Below are positions 11,348-24,079 of a stretch of DNA of 64,000 nt, in pieces. Where the stretch lies: NCBI RefSeq assembly GCF_014356525.2, contig NC_052518.1:11862874-11926873 (forward strand), given 5' to 3'. Below the pieces are notes generated by a model. The model saw only the letters and a list, made by a program, of their open reading frames with translations, was not told the DNA's origin and searched no databases. Source of the stretch: Nilaparvata lugens. Taxonomy: Eukaryota; Arthropoda; Insecta; Hemiptera; Delphacidae. The position numbers were made by a program, and so were the translations under genes. Every line of letters begins with the position of its first letter. Position 1 is the stretch's first letter.

Positions 11348-14300
11348 GCTCTTTACCGAATGAGAGTGTCTCCAACATGAGACGATAGCTATTACTTTGC
11401 TCAATTGTTAAGATAGTTGAAAAATTGAGAATCAGGGCTTCGTTTGGTTTTTTTTTGTCATCGAATGAACAATGGACAATGTGATGGTAGTGAGGGTTCT
11501 TTCTGTAACGTAAAGGAACCCGATTGAGCCTTGATTGATTTTGTATGTCCTTTTTTCTATGAGAACGATTGCTGAATGGCATGTCATATGACAGTTGGAA
11601 TCAAAATGCCGATTAGGCATGATATTTATTATGATATCCCTATATCTTTGCTCTTACATTCTCGGAAAGAGCTCTGAAGTTTCCACTTACCATCCTAGAT
11701 AAAATAGGATCCGAAAGAGTTTTAACTGATTTAACGATTGAATGGTTTGGAAAAGTACGATCAAAATTGTTGTAGAAGAGAGAGTTTCATGTCAATTTTG
11801 AACTCGCACCGTTCATAAACATATTTTAAGTGTATCATCATATTATTCTTTACTCACTTCATTTATATCATAATTTCCATTCATAATTGATTGAAGATTA
11901 GTTCTGAGACAACAAAATAATTATGTATGTTGAAAGTCCAATTTTATACTTGACTATTTCGAGTGCTAAAGCTCCTGAGTACTTAGAATAAGCAATCCGA
12001 TATGTGATTATTAAAAGTTCTTCATCATGATTGTGAATTCATTGACAATACAATAATGGATTTTCATTTTTCTCCACCATACAATGATTAAGTAAAAATT
12101 ACCAGCTGCAGCTCACCATCAGAGATGATTGACAGTTTAATCATAATTGAATTTGAATATATTGTGAATATCAACTTCAAATGAAGTGAATCGAAGTCGA
12201 ACATTTTCTCTATGACAATTCAAGATATTATTTTCTAATGTTGGCTACACTTAACTTGAATTGGTTCATTATTGGTTTAGTTGGTTTATCGGTTTTATAT
12301 TGGTTTAGTTGGCTAAATTAACCTTATTGGTTTATTAACTTTGTGAGTTGTCCTTACGTTACGTGAAAACCTACACTTTATTGATTAATTCCATTACACT
12401 GCTCAACGTGGTGCGTGATTTAATTAGGTTCATCTGTTGCTGTAATGTTCAATCTATTACGAACTTGATGTATGGCATGCCATAGTAATCGTTCCTGCCA
12501 AACAATAAGTCAACGCTACTAGAATATTTTATTCTTTTCAGAATAAAGAGCTATTGTTGAGAATTTTATGTTTAAAATTGTGGCTTCGTGAATGAAACGG
12601 AGACCACAAGTAGGTAGTCTTAGATCGAAAAGATTTATTGATTCTCATATTGTTCATAAGAATTTTTCTCTTAGTTTTACACTAAGACACTTAGTCATTG
12701 ATGAGTGCTGTTTGAAGTAATATTTTTAGCTAACCAGAATGTGATAAGTTTCTAGTTCGATTTCTTGTACTATTTAGGTTTCCAGAATTTATGAGGTTTG
12801 GTGCCACTTTTCTATAAATAAAATATTAATAATAATAATATAATTATCACGATTGTACATACATTTATATTATGTGTTTTGTTAGATTTAATTTTTTTAG
12901 TTGAAATAACAGATGTAGAATAATCTCATTGACAAAACCTCGGCAAATCCAATTAGTTAATGTGTTATGATTTTGCCGGGATTTGAACTTTGAGTAACAT
13001 GTTTTTTCTAGGAATTCCTTTCATTGGCCCTACAATATCAATTATGGTTCATTTTAGTTTCAGCATGATCCCTCTTTAGAGGAATATATTTTGTTACCAA
13101 AGAGATACCGGTAGAGATTTAAAAATAAAGTGTCAATAAAATTTGAATAGATGTGTGAGAAAATCTAAAACAATGCCATAACAGTTTTTATCATTCGACA
13201 AACCTTTTTATCAGATCATTCTTAATATTCTATCAGAGTTAAGTGAAGTTAAAATGCAATACACATTTCAAACCAGACTATTTGCAGCTGATGTAGTTGG
13301 CTAAATGATTATCATTGATTTTTAGAGTTAACTGAGAATCAAAATTTTGTAAACGAGTTGGAATAATTTTGATTTGTTATAGAATTTGTATTTGAAATCT
13401 GTTATGTTTCCTAGTCAAATTGCCTTTATTGTTATTATATATTTTCTCGTTCAATTTGATATAAATCTTCAATTTTTCAAAGTCATGTTCAATTTTATTA
13501 GAGTTGTGTTGTGAAAATTAATTCATTATTGTATCTTGTTGAGAACTATATATAAATAGTATTTACATTTACATAAAGTGTTCATTTGTTAATTGGTTAA
13601 TGTTAAATTTGTGTGGTAGGATATGGTGAAGTGAAATACTGGTATGAGGAAATGTCTCTATTCAGATATTCCATTGAATAGTTATCACAATGATCATCAT
13701 TGAGGATAATCAATGATTATCACGGTATTTACCAATAAAAATTTAAATTTTTTCTTTACTGATCATAGGAAATCAATGTTACATCGCTAAGATCTTTCAG
13801 GACGTACTTTAGTACTTCCAATTAGAGATTTTATCCCTCATACCTAATTTCTACTGATTTTTATGGACCATTTCAGGCTTAGTTATCATAATTGAGAACT
13901 GCAATGAGAAGATCAGTATAGATAAAAAGGAATTCTCAACTCCCTCAAAAAAAATCCAGTCACTTCATCAAAATTTTGCCATAAAAGGTAGAAATAAAAA
14001 TCGTTTTTCAATATTCCTAGGCTATTTTTTATATTTTAGCGGATTTTAAAGCTCTTAAACCGAGGAAAATATTCAACAATGAGCATTTTAATAATTCTAT
14101 TTTCATCGTTATTCAAAATAATCATTTTAGAAAGAAAGGTTTCCATTTACTTGGTATATTCCTTATGTATTATAACGGATTTGAGAATTGGCACTTTAAT
14201 TTCAGATATTGAAGTCAATTCTAGTGATGGGTACTTGAAACCGTGCCAAACATTGTTTTTCTGTAATAGTTTATTATCTTGAAATCATTTTCAATTTCAT

Positions 14301-14644
14301 AGCATAAATATCTAGCTAGTAGGAAATCATTATTCTGGATACAAAAGTGTCTTAGACTCTAAGCTGTTGGAGAAGTTCATAAAATTATAATTATTCTGAT
14401 AATGATTTGAATGTACTGCTCTCTATTGTTTTCGATCAAGTTTCAAGCAGGCTATGCATCTTAGTTATATCTGCAAGATAAGTTTTTTATACCTGAATTA
14501 TATTTACAAGTTATGTATAATATATAATTATATATTCCTTCACAACAGTTGTACAATTTGATGTTCATTGATTCTATATTATGTTTCAATTTTTAATTTG
14601 AATATCTAAACGAATTCTGATATGTTCTTTGTTTGTTATTGCAG
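11348..14644. other. 3' UTR or final intron of the split gene; otherwise nothing recognised
   Basis: AT-rich, no coding content recognised. AATAAA-type signals occur near 12814 and 13120 and could end a transcript that uses the 11345 stop. Degenerate TTGGTTTA repeats lie at about 12255-12340. The stretch ends with a T-rich acceptor TTTGTTTGTTATTGCAG at 14644. Confidence 0.45.
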
Positions 14645-15008
14645 AGAAATTTGAAGTAAAACAATTAAAATGGACGACTGTCAACTATTATTTTAACAAT
14701 GTCTGCTAGCATTAACACTAAAAACCCATGTGTATGAATGTGTGGTGGTTGAAAATTTATTTTTTTATTTTGATGTAGACTTTTGTGAAATCATATTAAT
14801 TATAAATTTGTACTATGAATCTCAGAGTTAATTTATCAACTTCTACAACGGCTCAAGAAGTGGTAAAATCCAATCTTTTTAGATGAATTCAGTTTAATTA
14901 TCCACCATCTTCTATGTCCATGAAATTTGAGGAGAGATCAGTTCAGTAAATTACAGTAATATAAGCTGGAACAGTATTAGGCAGAAAATTCCTAATTCAT
15001 TTCAATAA
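14645..15008 (+). other. Possible alternative terminal exon / 3' UTR
   Basis: A good acceptor (TTGTTTGTTATTGCAG) ends at 14644. Spliced to a donor at 11343/11344, the joined frame reads Ser-Glu-Ile and stops at TGA 14652-14654. AATAAA occurs near 15004, a plausible poly(A) signal. The phase match is suggestive, but three codons are little evidence. Confidence 0.35.
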
Positions 15009-16683
15009 ATATTTGAATTGCGCAGCAGGTTTTATCATAAGCAACCTCTGCAACCTACTATTCAAAAAATGAGTGTAAAATTCAAACGGTTATTTTTTGA
15101 AGTTAGTAGAGATTAAATTTTTCAGAATGTGCTTGGATTTGATAATAATTTTATTATTATTTCCAAGAAATTTTACTAATAGATTATGTCTTGTATCAAT
15201 ATGAAGTACCGTACCAGTTCGGGAGGTTCTTCAATTCCAATTTATTGCTTTTTATTCATTATTATAGGAATTCTTGATAGTTTTTTATCGAATAAACTAG
15301 CACCCATTTTCAAGACACAATATTTTTCGGAAAATTATGCCATTTTCGAGTGTCAAATTGAACTGTTTCTCCTCTATTATCAAACAGTTATTAATAGTTT
15401 CTAGAAACAAAACTTCATGTTATACCAATACTCAACTGATCATAATATTGAATAGGTAAGGTACTTTACTATATTATATACAACTTTTGTTTCATAGGCC
15501 TACATGCGTTTTAACTCTGATGAGCACTAAAATTAATTCCTATTCGACTTCTAAATTATATGGAAGAAGTGAAATTCATTTTTCCTTGAATTTTCCATTG
15601 TTAAATCTGCTTTGCTTTTCTAAATTCCATAAATCTACTACCGGGTTCTAAAATAATGTCTAATTCCTTTTATTATTATTATGCTCACTCTTCTAACAAC
15701 ATGATTTTTCTCTCCATTATCTTTTATTTCAATATAACACCGACCAGAACTATTCAAATTATACTATTATACAACTAATAGAAATGAGTTGAAAACTGTT
15801 TGTATTCTCCAATTTGCCAAACTAACATAGAACATAGAAAAATGCATGTATTCCAGTCAATAAAACCGTAAAAAGAAGATATCATAAGTACTAACTTGTC
15901 TTAAGTTATTAACATAAGTTGGTATTATAATACTATTGCCTACAAGCAACTTATGCTATCTTTTTTCTATGATACAAAACATGATAAAATTCTCTTATAA
16001 ATAATTATTATAAATATTTAACGATACTTAATATTTTTGTTGCAAACCAGTTCTGAAATTCAATATTGCAATATTACAGTAGCAATTCTACACAGATAAC
16101 TGGACATTTTACTAAAATATCAGTTGAATTATTTGAAATATAACTTAATAGTTCATCTATTGTTGAATCTCAGCATCTAGCTAGTGATAGACTATTATCG
16201 ATAAGTTGCTCCTCCATTGTAAAGAAGCAATTTTCTATTTTAAGAAAGGCTCAATAAATAATGTATAGTTCACTATATTATTCGATGAATAAATAATCAA
16301 TGAATGAATTTGTATGAGTGCAAGCATATGAATGATTGATATAGAAAGTAGTGATTATTATAAATTGAGAGGCGCTTTTCATATTACTGTTGAGTTTACG
16401 AATTAACTATCATATTCAAGAATTATTCCATAAATATTTGTCAAGTTCATGACCCAGATTTTCTCATTAAACTTTTCTTTGGGGTTTAGCCTTCAAGAGT
16501 AAAAATACCATACAATATCTAGTTTTTATAAAAACTTTAGGAATGAATGTGACATGTAATTTTTTAAAAGTAATATGTACTTAGTACAGGCCTATTTGAC
16601 TTGTCAATGATCTTCATACACATTGAAGAAATCTTTCAACCCGATTCAACTTTGTTTTGTATTCTATCCATAAAAATATTTCA

Positions 16684-16758
16684 TTAATCACTCATTTTAT
16701 TTTATTATATATTATCATATTATATTATATTACATTTTATTATATTATATTATATCAT
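16684..16758. repeat. TATTA-type microsatellite
   Basis: Imperfect TTATA / TATTA pentamers run from about 16695 to 16757, interrupted by single CATs. Confidence 0.85.
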
Positions 16759-17224
16759 ATTATCCTGACTGAGTAGTAATGACTTTCAAATACCTACTTC
16801 GGATTTCCGCAACATAATGTTGTACAACAAACTATCTGTAACGCACAATGATATCAAGAGGAAATCTCAACCTTTCGCAGGAGAAGCGATTGAATTGAAA
16901 TCACATTTCACTCTCATAAAGAACTAGTAAAGGATAGCTTAAAAACTTGCTCACAGTCTAATAATCTTATTTTTCATGATCCGAAACGGTAATAAGTGAT
17001 AGAAATGGGAATCCGACTTCCCTGTTCAAATAATCGGATCATAAATTAATTAATCATCTGATAATTTGATCCAATCATTTAAAATTAATATTTCTGTTGA
17101 TCCATGCATTTCCATCGTGAAAGATCATAATGCTAGGTATAGAAAAAAACATGAATAGGATATCACATTTTGACGGTATTATAAATTCATTAACCATAAA
17201 TAATAAATTACTCTGGAAGAATTT

Positions 17225-17400
17225 GTAGCAGATGGAAATACAGAGTGGACCACTAGAAACGAACGGTTTTGAATCGTGCAGTACTCGTCGGCTGGTGAGG
17301 GGTGGGGGGACGCGCGCTCAAGGTCACTCAACTTCCCACCACCCACTTACTGTGATTCAGCCACTGTGGACGAAATCATCGCGTATTTGGATATGCCAAA
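17225..17400. other. Small GC-rich island, function unknown
   Basis: This stretch (GGCTGGTGAGGGGTGGGGGG, ACGCGCGCTCAAGGTCACTC, then CCCACCACCCACTTACTG) stands out sharply from AT-rich surroundings. TCAAGGTCA resembles a monomeric nuclear-receptor half-site (known motif type), which can occur by chance. No convincing reading frame or splice pair was found. It could be a promoter or enhancer fragment or an untranslated exon. Confidence 0.25.
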
Positions 17401-20400
17401 CGTTTATAAAAAGTAGAGAATCAGTAATTGAAACTCAATTCAAGCTCAATAACATTATTGAAATTCGATAGCTTTTGAAACAAATCGAGATGGATCTTTC
17501 ACATTGAAATCTAATTTATAAAAATATGGTCCAGTTAACGCATAATAATGGACATGAGTGGAATATAGCTTTTTATCAGTATAGTGTATATTCATGAATA
17601 ATAAATAACTCTGATATAACAGGTACTTTCAATACAGCAATTGATAGTAGTGACAGATCTGTAGCTAATAATTTAAAACATCAATACATACATGCAATAA
17701 ATCAAATAAATCAACATCAAATAAGCCATGCCATGCATTCAAATAATTTATAATTCCATACATTTAATATAAAATAAATATTGTTATCATCCTCCTAAAA
17801 AATGTACGTATCTTTTGAAGGGTTTCCGAAGTAGTTAGTTGATTCTTTCATGATGGAGTTGTAGAATCAAAAGTTATATTCTATACAGATGAATTAGCAA
17901 TTTTTAGAACTTAAGTTGATGAGGAGATTTTTTGTCATTTTAAATATTACTTTCGAAGTTGATTATTTTATTATTTTTACCAAGGTCCCGTATTGGCTGC
18001 TCATGTCATTGAAGCTGGACATGAAGTCGAATAATTTGAATAATAATACCGTATTATTATTCAAATTACTTGGTTGATTTTAGTAATGTTGAACACACTT
18101 TTTTATATAGTGAATGGTGCTTATTGATGATATCTTATAATACTTATTGAAGCTGTAGATGATAAATGCAAGTGATAATAAAGTATTGCAGTAATTAGTC
18201 AATTAAGTCATGCCAAAGTAAAGCAATCTTCATTTGTGAATTTTAGAGCCAATTTTGACAAAGTTGCCTTATTGTAGAGATAATTTTCATCGTAGAAAGT
18301 AGTAATATTCGCTTACAGAGTATTTTGCTTTTGTTTTTGAAGTTCAGTTAAAGGGTCATGGAGATTTATGAACGTTTCAATTGCTAACATGTATGAATAA
18401 GACTTACTTAGTTGTTTGTCATATATATTGGCAAATATACCTGTAGTGCCTGATGAATTATGGTACTGGCCTGGCATAAAGATATGATACGAGTAGTGTA
18501 GTTGAGCATTTGATGTTAAATTGATACAGCACAGTTTACTGAGTGATAAATATTAAAAATCAAAATATTACCCATGTGAAACATCTTGTAAAGAAACGCA
18601 ACACCTTATGTATAGTTAGAATCCAGTTCACAGTAATTTTTTGTGGTCAATTATAGATCTTCAGTATGAAAATTTACAGATTATCACTATCCTGTTTGTA
18701 CGGCTGTATAATAGTTGGATTCAGTGGTCTAATATTCTCTTCAATCTTATCACGAAACTCAATTTTAAATCCAGGAATAAATCAATACATTTTTCTTCTT
18801 CTCTTGTTCTTGAAGATTTCCCAAAGAATTTCTTCACCGAAAGAGTGGAAACTTATCCTTAGATAGCATTCATGGTATCATCTGAAACTGAAACCCTTTA
18901 AAGTAGATTTTTCTAAATGTGGTAAGATACGTTGATCAATTCAATGAGAAGAAAAGAACTTGTTTTATACAGATCGTTCTAATGAGAAACTTAAAATTCA
19001 AACTCTGTAGCTGCAGTTGACTGTGCTGTACCAAAGGTCAAGTGATTAGAGTTTGAAAAAGTCTTGAATTTGCTTTGTAATGAGGATAAGGAGTAGTATT
19101 TAGTATGAAAGAGTAGATGCTAGTGAAAATAAGAAAATGCTGGTTTAAGAATGTAATTTCATATTAAACAAGTTGTCATTACTAAAAACATACGTAATAA
19201 GCCATTGTTATATACTATTCAAGTGAATGAAATTCTTGTTGATAGATGATAATAATATTACCTGACAAGTGTTATAGATTAGTATTATAGTCAACGCAGT
19301 AGACTAGTAATAATTAACTGAAACAAGAATTCATGAAGTACCACGGTGCTAATGTACTAATATGAGATACATTCTCAGCTCTTTCTGAATTTTGTATAAT
19401 AAAGTACGGTACATATATTTCGTGAAAAAAGGCTTTCTCAGTAACCAATGAACCGTTCATCATTATGTGGAAGAATGATAGAGTTGAGTTCCTACTCAAA
19501 AGTCTCACAATTTCGTTGTTAAATTTTATCAACTTGTCTTATTTTATTCAAATCATTTGTGTATGCTTCTCTTTTTCCTGGCAAATTTTTGAGTTTTTCA
19601 ACTCTCAGTTTCAGTATGTATTACTAGAGGTAGTTCTATTCTCATCCTCTTTACTTCAATTAATTTTTTTATTTCGGGGATAAGATGGAACATCTTGTAA
19701 CAGTAGCATTGTTCACAATCATTTTTGATAAATTAAATGACATATTCTCATAATTTTCCTGAAAATTTGCTACTCCCGCAGCGTTTTCACCGTCATTCAC
19801 TTGTATTTGCATAAATTTATCAATATTGTACCATACTATTGCATTCATCATAGATTTATTGATCTATCAATCTCTATGTTTATTTATTCAGAATGAAATT
19901 GCTATTCTATCATGTTTGATATTCTTCATGTAAAGACACTTAAATTCCTGTTCATTAGAATAAATTCTAATCATATTAACCCAGATTTTTTCGCTGATAC
20001 TAGAAATGTAGGTGATCATTTCAAAATTATTATTCTTAATATATTGTCAAACTCTACTCAGCAATAATAGCTACTAAGAAGCTAGTAATGGAATAAATAA
20101 GATGAAATTGTTATCCCCAAAACAGCTGAAGTAATATGTTGATCAGCAACATTGTATTTTTATATTATGATGTAATTTATATAATCGATCTGCCTATTGG
20201 AAGGCTATTAACTAGTACTGTATCAATGAAAATATTTTTAGATCTTATTTGAAAGAATTACCATCAAATTATTCATCTAAAAATATGAGTCAACTTAATA
20301 ATGGAGAAGCAATAATTTTAGAAATGAGATGATGTGTTTATATAAAAAAATAGTAATTATAATTATAATAAGTCTTAAAATAGCTTATGGAAGGAATAGG

Positions 20401-21247
20401 ATGGTTCTCAGTCAATATGAATTTTATTATGTACGTATCTCAATACTTATTATAACGGTAATCATATTATTACGGTATGAAATTGGGAATCGATCACGCA
20501 CTTCGAATCACGTGATTTGTCCACGTCATCTAGTGAATGGAAGCTAGAAAGTATAATTATTATATTATTAAAAATTCATAATTTAACAAAAATATTTATT
20601 TGTTGGCATTGACTTGATATCCTCCAAGAACCATGATTATTAATGATCTTGTATCTAATAGTCTATGCTTATTAATTTTGAAATTATACATAATGTTAAA
20701 ATTATCGATAAAATACTTTTTTACTTGTACAATATTCATTTTGATACATAAAAACATTGTATGAAGGATAAAAATGAACAATGACATGTTTTATTTGGGA
20801 GAAATTAATTCTTGGAATCTAGGAAATAAGTCATCGACGCATTTTCTGAAATGTTACAGCCTATCTATAAATTTGCAAAACATTAAAATCATACTCCAAT
20901 GACATTATTGTGTTTCATTTCAAACTTTTCATCTCCTTACAAGCAATTATTTGGTGGAATTTCACAATTTTCACAATGCATAACTGCAAAAAATAGTTAC
21001 TATTCGACTAGATCCTCTAAGTCCACTAAAAACTCCGATTAGAGTTTCCAATGCACACAATATATTTTTCCACTTTGATACAGTGATGAAGTCATTTATT
21101 TGAATCAATGAATCATTATTTTACAGTATCTGATGATCTCTATCATGAATAACATTCCCGCAAAGTATGAATGACCAACATGTACTCTGAATTGCTATGA
21201 TGATTTAGGGGTCTATTCCATGGAGATTATATGTGATGATCCTCTAT

Positions 21248-22264
21248 TATTATTATCATTATTTTGAAGGGACGGATTCAAGGATCCAAAGGTTCAAAGA
21301 ACTCCACACGTCAACCGAAGCTTATTGTGTTCCCAAGTAGTATGTTATACTCTATCCAAATCGGCATGAGCTCTGAAGGATTAGGCCGACCCTCCTACTA
21401 CTCACACACACAAGCGCAGTCTCCTTTCGTGTGTGTGAGTAAAGGGACGGTCTGTCTACCTGTATACTACGTAGTATACATAGTATATCAATGGCGCAGG
21501 TAGGCCGGGCGTGTGTGCCTGCGCGTGGGGGAGCGAGGTGAGCTTAATCTTTCAGCGCTAATGGCAGTATGGACAGAATATAGTTAGGCGAACCAATACC
21601 TGTATCCTTTACAAGAACCAGGAGTTTTTCCCTGTGCTAACATCCCATTCATCACCTGGTTGCTTGTGGCAATCCAGTGTGATATGCTTGGCAGCCTCTT
21701 CAGACTGATTGGTCCTCGTGACCTACGTGAGTCGCACTCCTGGCCTTCTTTGAAGGTCCATCCGCTGAGGAAGGGTTCGCCAAGCTGCTTCTAGGGCGCC
21801 TGGCTACCTAACTCAGCAGCCTCTTGACCCACATTTGTGCCTGGAGTTTCACCCATCTCTGGTCTCTTGGGTTTTTCCTTCTTGACCCTCCGAAACTTAG
21901 CAGGGTCAAAAGCCTCACCTCTTGTTATGCCAGGATGGCCGTTCTTCTTTGAGCAGTAGTTTGAGAAGCTCATCCTCCCTGTTCAGTTGGGATGATGTGA
22001 TTGAGCTTACATCATACATATCATGATCAGTAGGAGCCTTCACAATGTTGATAGCCTCTACATAAGAGTAGAGAGAAAAGGGGCATTTTGGGACAACCTT
22101 GACCTTGTTTACCTGGCATATTAGGAAGAAGGAAAAGGGTTTTGGAAAGGGGGTCCCTTTTAGTCGCCTCCTACGACAAGCAGGGATACTGTGGGTGTAT
22201 TCTGGTTTTCAAAAAATTCTTGAGTACGATGTTCGACTCAAAGCTCCCCCAACCCACAGGGGGC
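21248..22264 (-). mobile_element. Retroposon family 'GGCGACTAAAAGGG', copy 1, with target duplication
   Basis: The element lies on the minus strand. Its 5' end is GCCCCCTGTGGGTTGGGGG at 22264; its 3' end is a TATTATTATC-type tail (plus strand) at 21248. Flanks ATGATCCTCTAT (21236-21247) and ATGATTCTCTAT (22265-22276) match at 11 of 12 bases, a target-site duplication. The minus strand encodes a degraded Lys/Pro-rich peptide (GEAFDPAKFRRVKKEKPKRP, then EMGETPGTNVGQEA) shared with copies at 25.3, 37.1 and 57.4 kb. Tail and duplication point to LINE-type retroposition. No reverse transcriptase is present here, and the parent family was not identified. Confidence 0.8.
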
Positions 22265-22276
22265 ATGATTCTCTAT

Positions 22277-23214
22277 ACAGAAAAAATGCTACCTCAGACC
22301 AGACTAGACAACTGTCAGTTTATTCAACCAATGCTGATATTTTTTAGTGAATCTCACTTCAGATTATAATCTCGATAATTTTATTAAATTCAGGAATGGG
22401 CCACATTGAGAGAGATCTGCGATTCCATGGGTTTCTATAATGTCTATCCAGTATCTGTATTTTTATAGTTATAGAATCCAGAGATATCTAGAAAATCTGA
22501 AGAATCTATAGATATGAATATAAACAATAAATAATATGTATATGAAAACTCATGGGATCGTAGATCGTAGATCGCTCACATGTGGCTGGACCCTTCTATT
22601 CCTTTCAACCTACATCCCAGTAAAACCGCCCCAAATCCATTTTTCATTGTGATTCGATAAAAACTATCAATAACGCAAGAGAAAGTTCATTTAGAAAATT
22701 CATAAAGAAATTACTGCAAAATCCGTTCCAGAGAGACACGCATCAAATGATTACTGAACTTGTCAGCCAATTGTGATTTTTTCAAGTGATTGTCGTTTTT
22801 GATGATGATTGGATGAATAAATGAGAACCATTTCCGGTTTCACCACTTGGATTATCATATTTGAAACTTTCAGTTGAGTGGTTGTTTGAAGTTTTGAGAG
22901 ATTAAGTGACAGATGGGACAAATTCGACCAAACTTCACCACGCTGGCAAACAAATGAATAAGTCATTGGCCACTTTCATTTGAATGAAGGGTCATCAGCC
23001 TTTGTCAGCGGTCGTCCTCTTTAGAAGCGTGATGTTAGGCTAGGACTAGCGAGACCGAATTAATCTGTTGTTTAAATATGCATGACACCAGAATCTTTCT
23101 ACTACGTAACTCCTCTTCCTATACGAACTTTACAAAAGTTGACATGATAGAAAGCTAGCTGAATACTACAGTAACCCAATTGATCACATCCCATACCACT
23201 GTGTGTGGAGAGAT
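22277..23214. other. AT-rich, nothing recognised
   Basis: Only a solitary end of the short AGTGAATCTCAC family (ACCAATGCTGAT, then AGTGAATCTCAC, near 22327-22358) was noticed. No gene was supported. Confidence 0.4.
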
Positions 23215-23760
23215 TGACTTTCAGGGTGGTTGGAAAGAAACAGAGTTTTTGGTGCGGGTGCGAGAGGGACAGAGGGAGAGACTAAGTATGCGTGTGTTGG
23301 TGTTACTAAAGAAGAAGCGGAATGAGGTTCGAAATTCATAGATATAATGTGTGCTGGAGTGAAATATAATAGGCTAGAGAGGTTCCAAACATATAGGTAT
23401 AGAGTTATCAGGAGGGTGAGGAAAGGAAGAAGACTTACAGAGGGTTTGGGGTAGAGCAAATTAGCGGAGAGGGGTTGAAAGTATATAGCTAAAAGGAGTT
23501 TAATGGTGTAAGAACGGGCAGGGGTTTGTGAATACATAGGTATATATATGGTAGTGCAAGAGGATTAGGTTTGGGAGTCATATATATGGGGTATGATAAT
23601 ATATATATTTGGTAGTGCAAGTGGAAAGGGTTTGGAAGTTATATATATGGGATTGGTGTGGGGAGCGGAAAGGGTTCAAAAATATAGGCTAAAGAGTCTG
23701 TGACAGTGCAAGAGTGAGAAAGGTCTGGCTTATATAGATATAAGGTACATGTTATGGGGG
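23215..23760. repeat. Degenerate purine-rich minisatellite (~60-65 bp unit)
   Basis: Related units recur with words such as GGAAAGGGTTTGGAAGT, ATATATATGG, TAGTGCAAGAGG and GTTCCAAACATATAGGTAT. They are strongly purine-biased with interspersed ATATAT. Units are clearest at about 23530-23680 and decay towards 23215. The open frame on the minus strand here is a by-product of the repeat. Confidence 0.6.
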
Positions 23761-24060
23761 TGGTGGTGGTACTACGCCACCCTCTGCAATGAACAGAGCC
23801 GTGGATCAATGCACATTGTGGCATTTGGAGTACGCGCATGCGCAGTTCATTTGCACATTTGGTCCGGACGAGGTCGGTAGGTCGGTCTGTCGGCCTCCGC
23901 GTCACCAAATCCCATTCATTCGTCTCCTTCGAGCGTCAGTCGCTCATCCCGTCAATCACGGTCATTACCCCACATTTCCTCCTCACAATCAGGCCCATGC
24001 TATCGAGGCCTTTCACGTCTCCAAAGACCAAATACGTGCCTAGAAAGGCCATCCTGAATT
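23760..24060 (-). other. GC-rich island; weak cyclophilin-like reading on the minus strand
   Basis: The stretch is unusually GC-rich. One minus-strand frame (about 24045 down to 23945) reads FLGTYLVFGDVKGLDSMG. That loosely resembles the cyclophilin segment around HVVFG-V-GM. The frame stops soon after and flanking sequence does not continue the family. It may be a decayed fragment or chance. The plus strand is also open here but unrecognised. Confidence 0.2.
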
Positions 24061-24079
24061 CTGGCTTCACATCTCCCTA

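Larger units (their letters stand above)
15010..21235. other. Large AT-rich stretch without recognised genes
   Basis: Only short ORFs with no recognisable domain and no coherent splice chains were found. It contains the AT microsatellite at 16.7 kb and the GC-rich island at 17.2 kb listed separately. Could be intergenic or intronic DNA. Confidence 0.5.

Noticed and set aside
21791..21973. Small Lys/Pro-rich gene on the minus strand
   Set aside because: The same peptide recurs in several damaged copies and lies inside a retroposon with a target duplication, so it is element sequence, not a host gene.
22099..22369. Two + strand ORFs including GGCACRLLRQAG-like text
   Set aside because: They are antisense shadows of the retroposon's structured 5' end.
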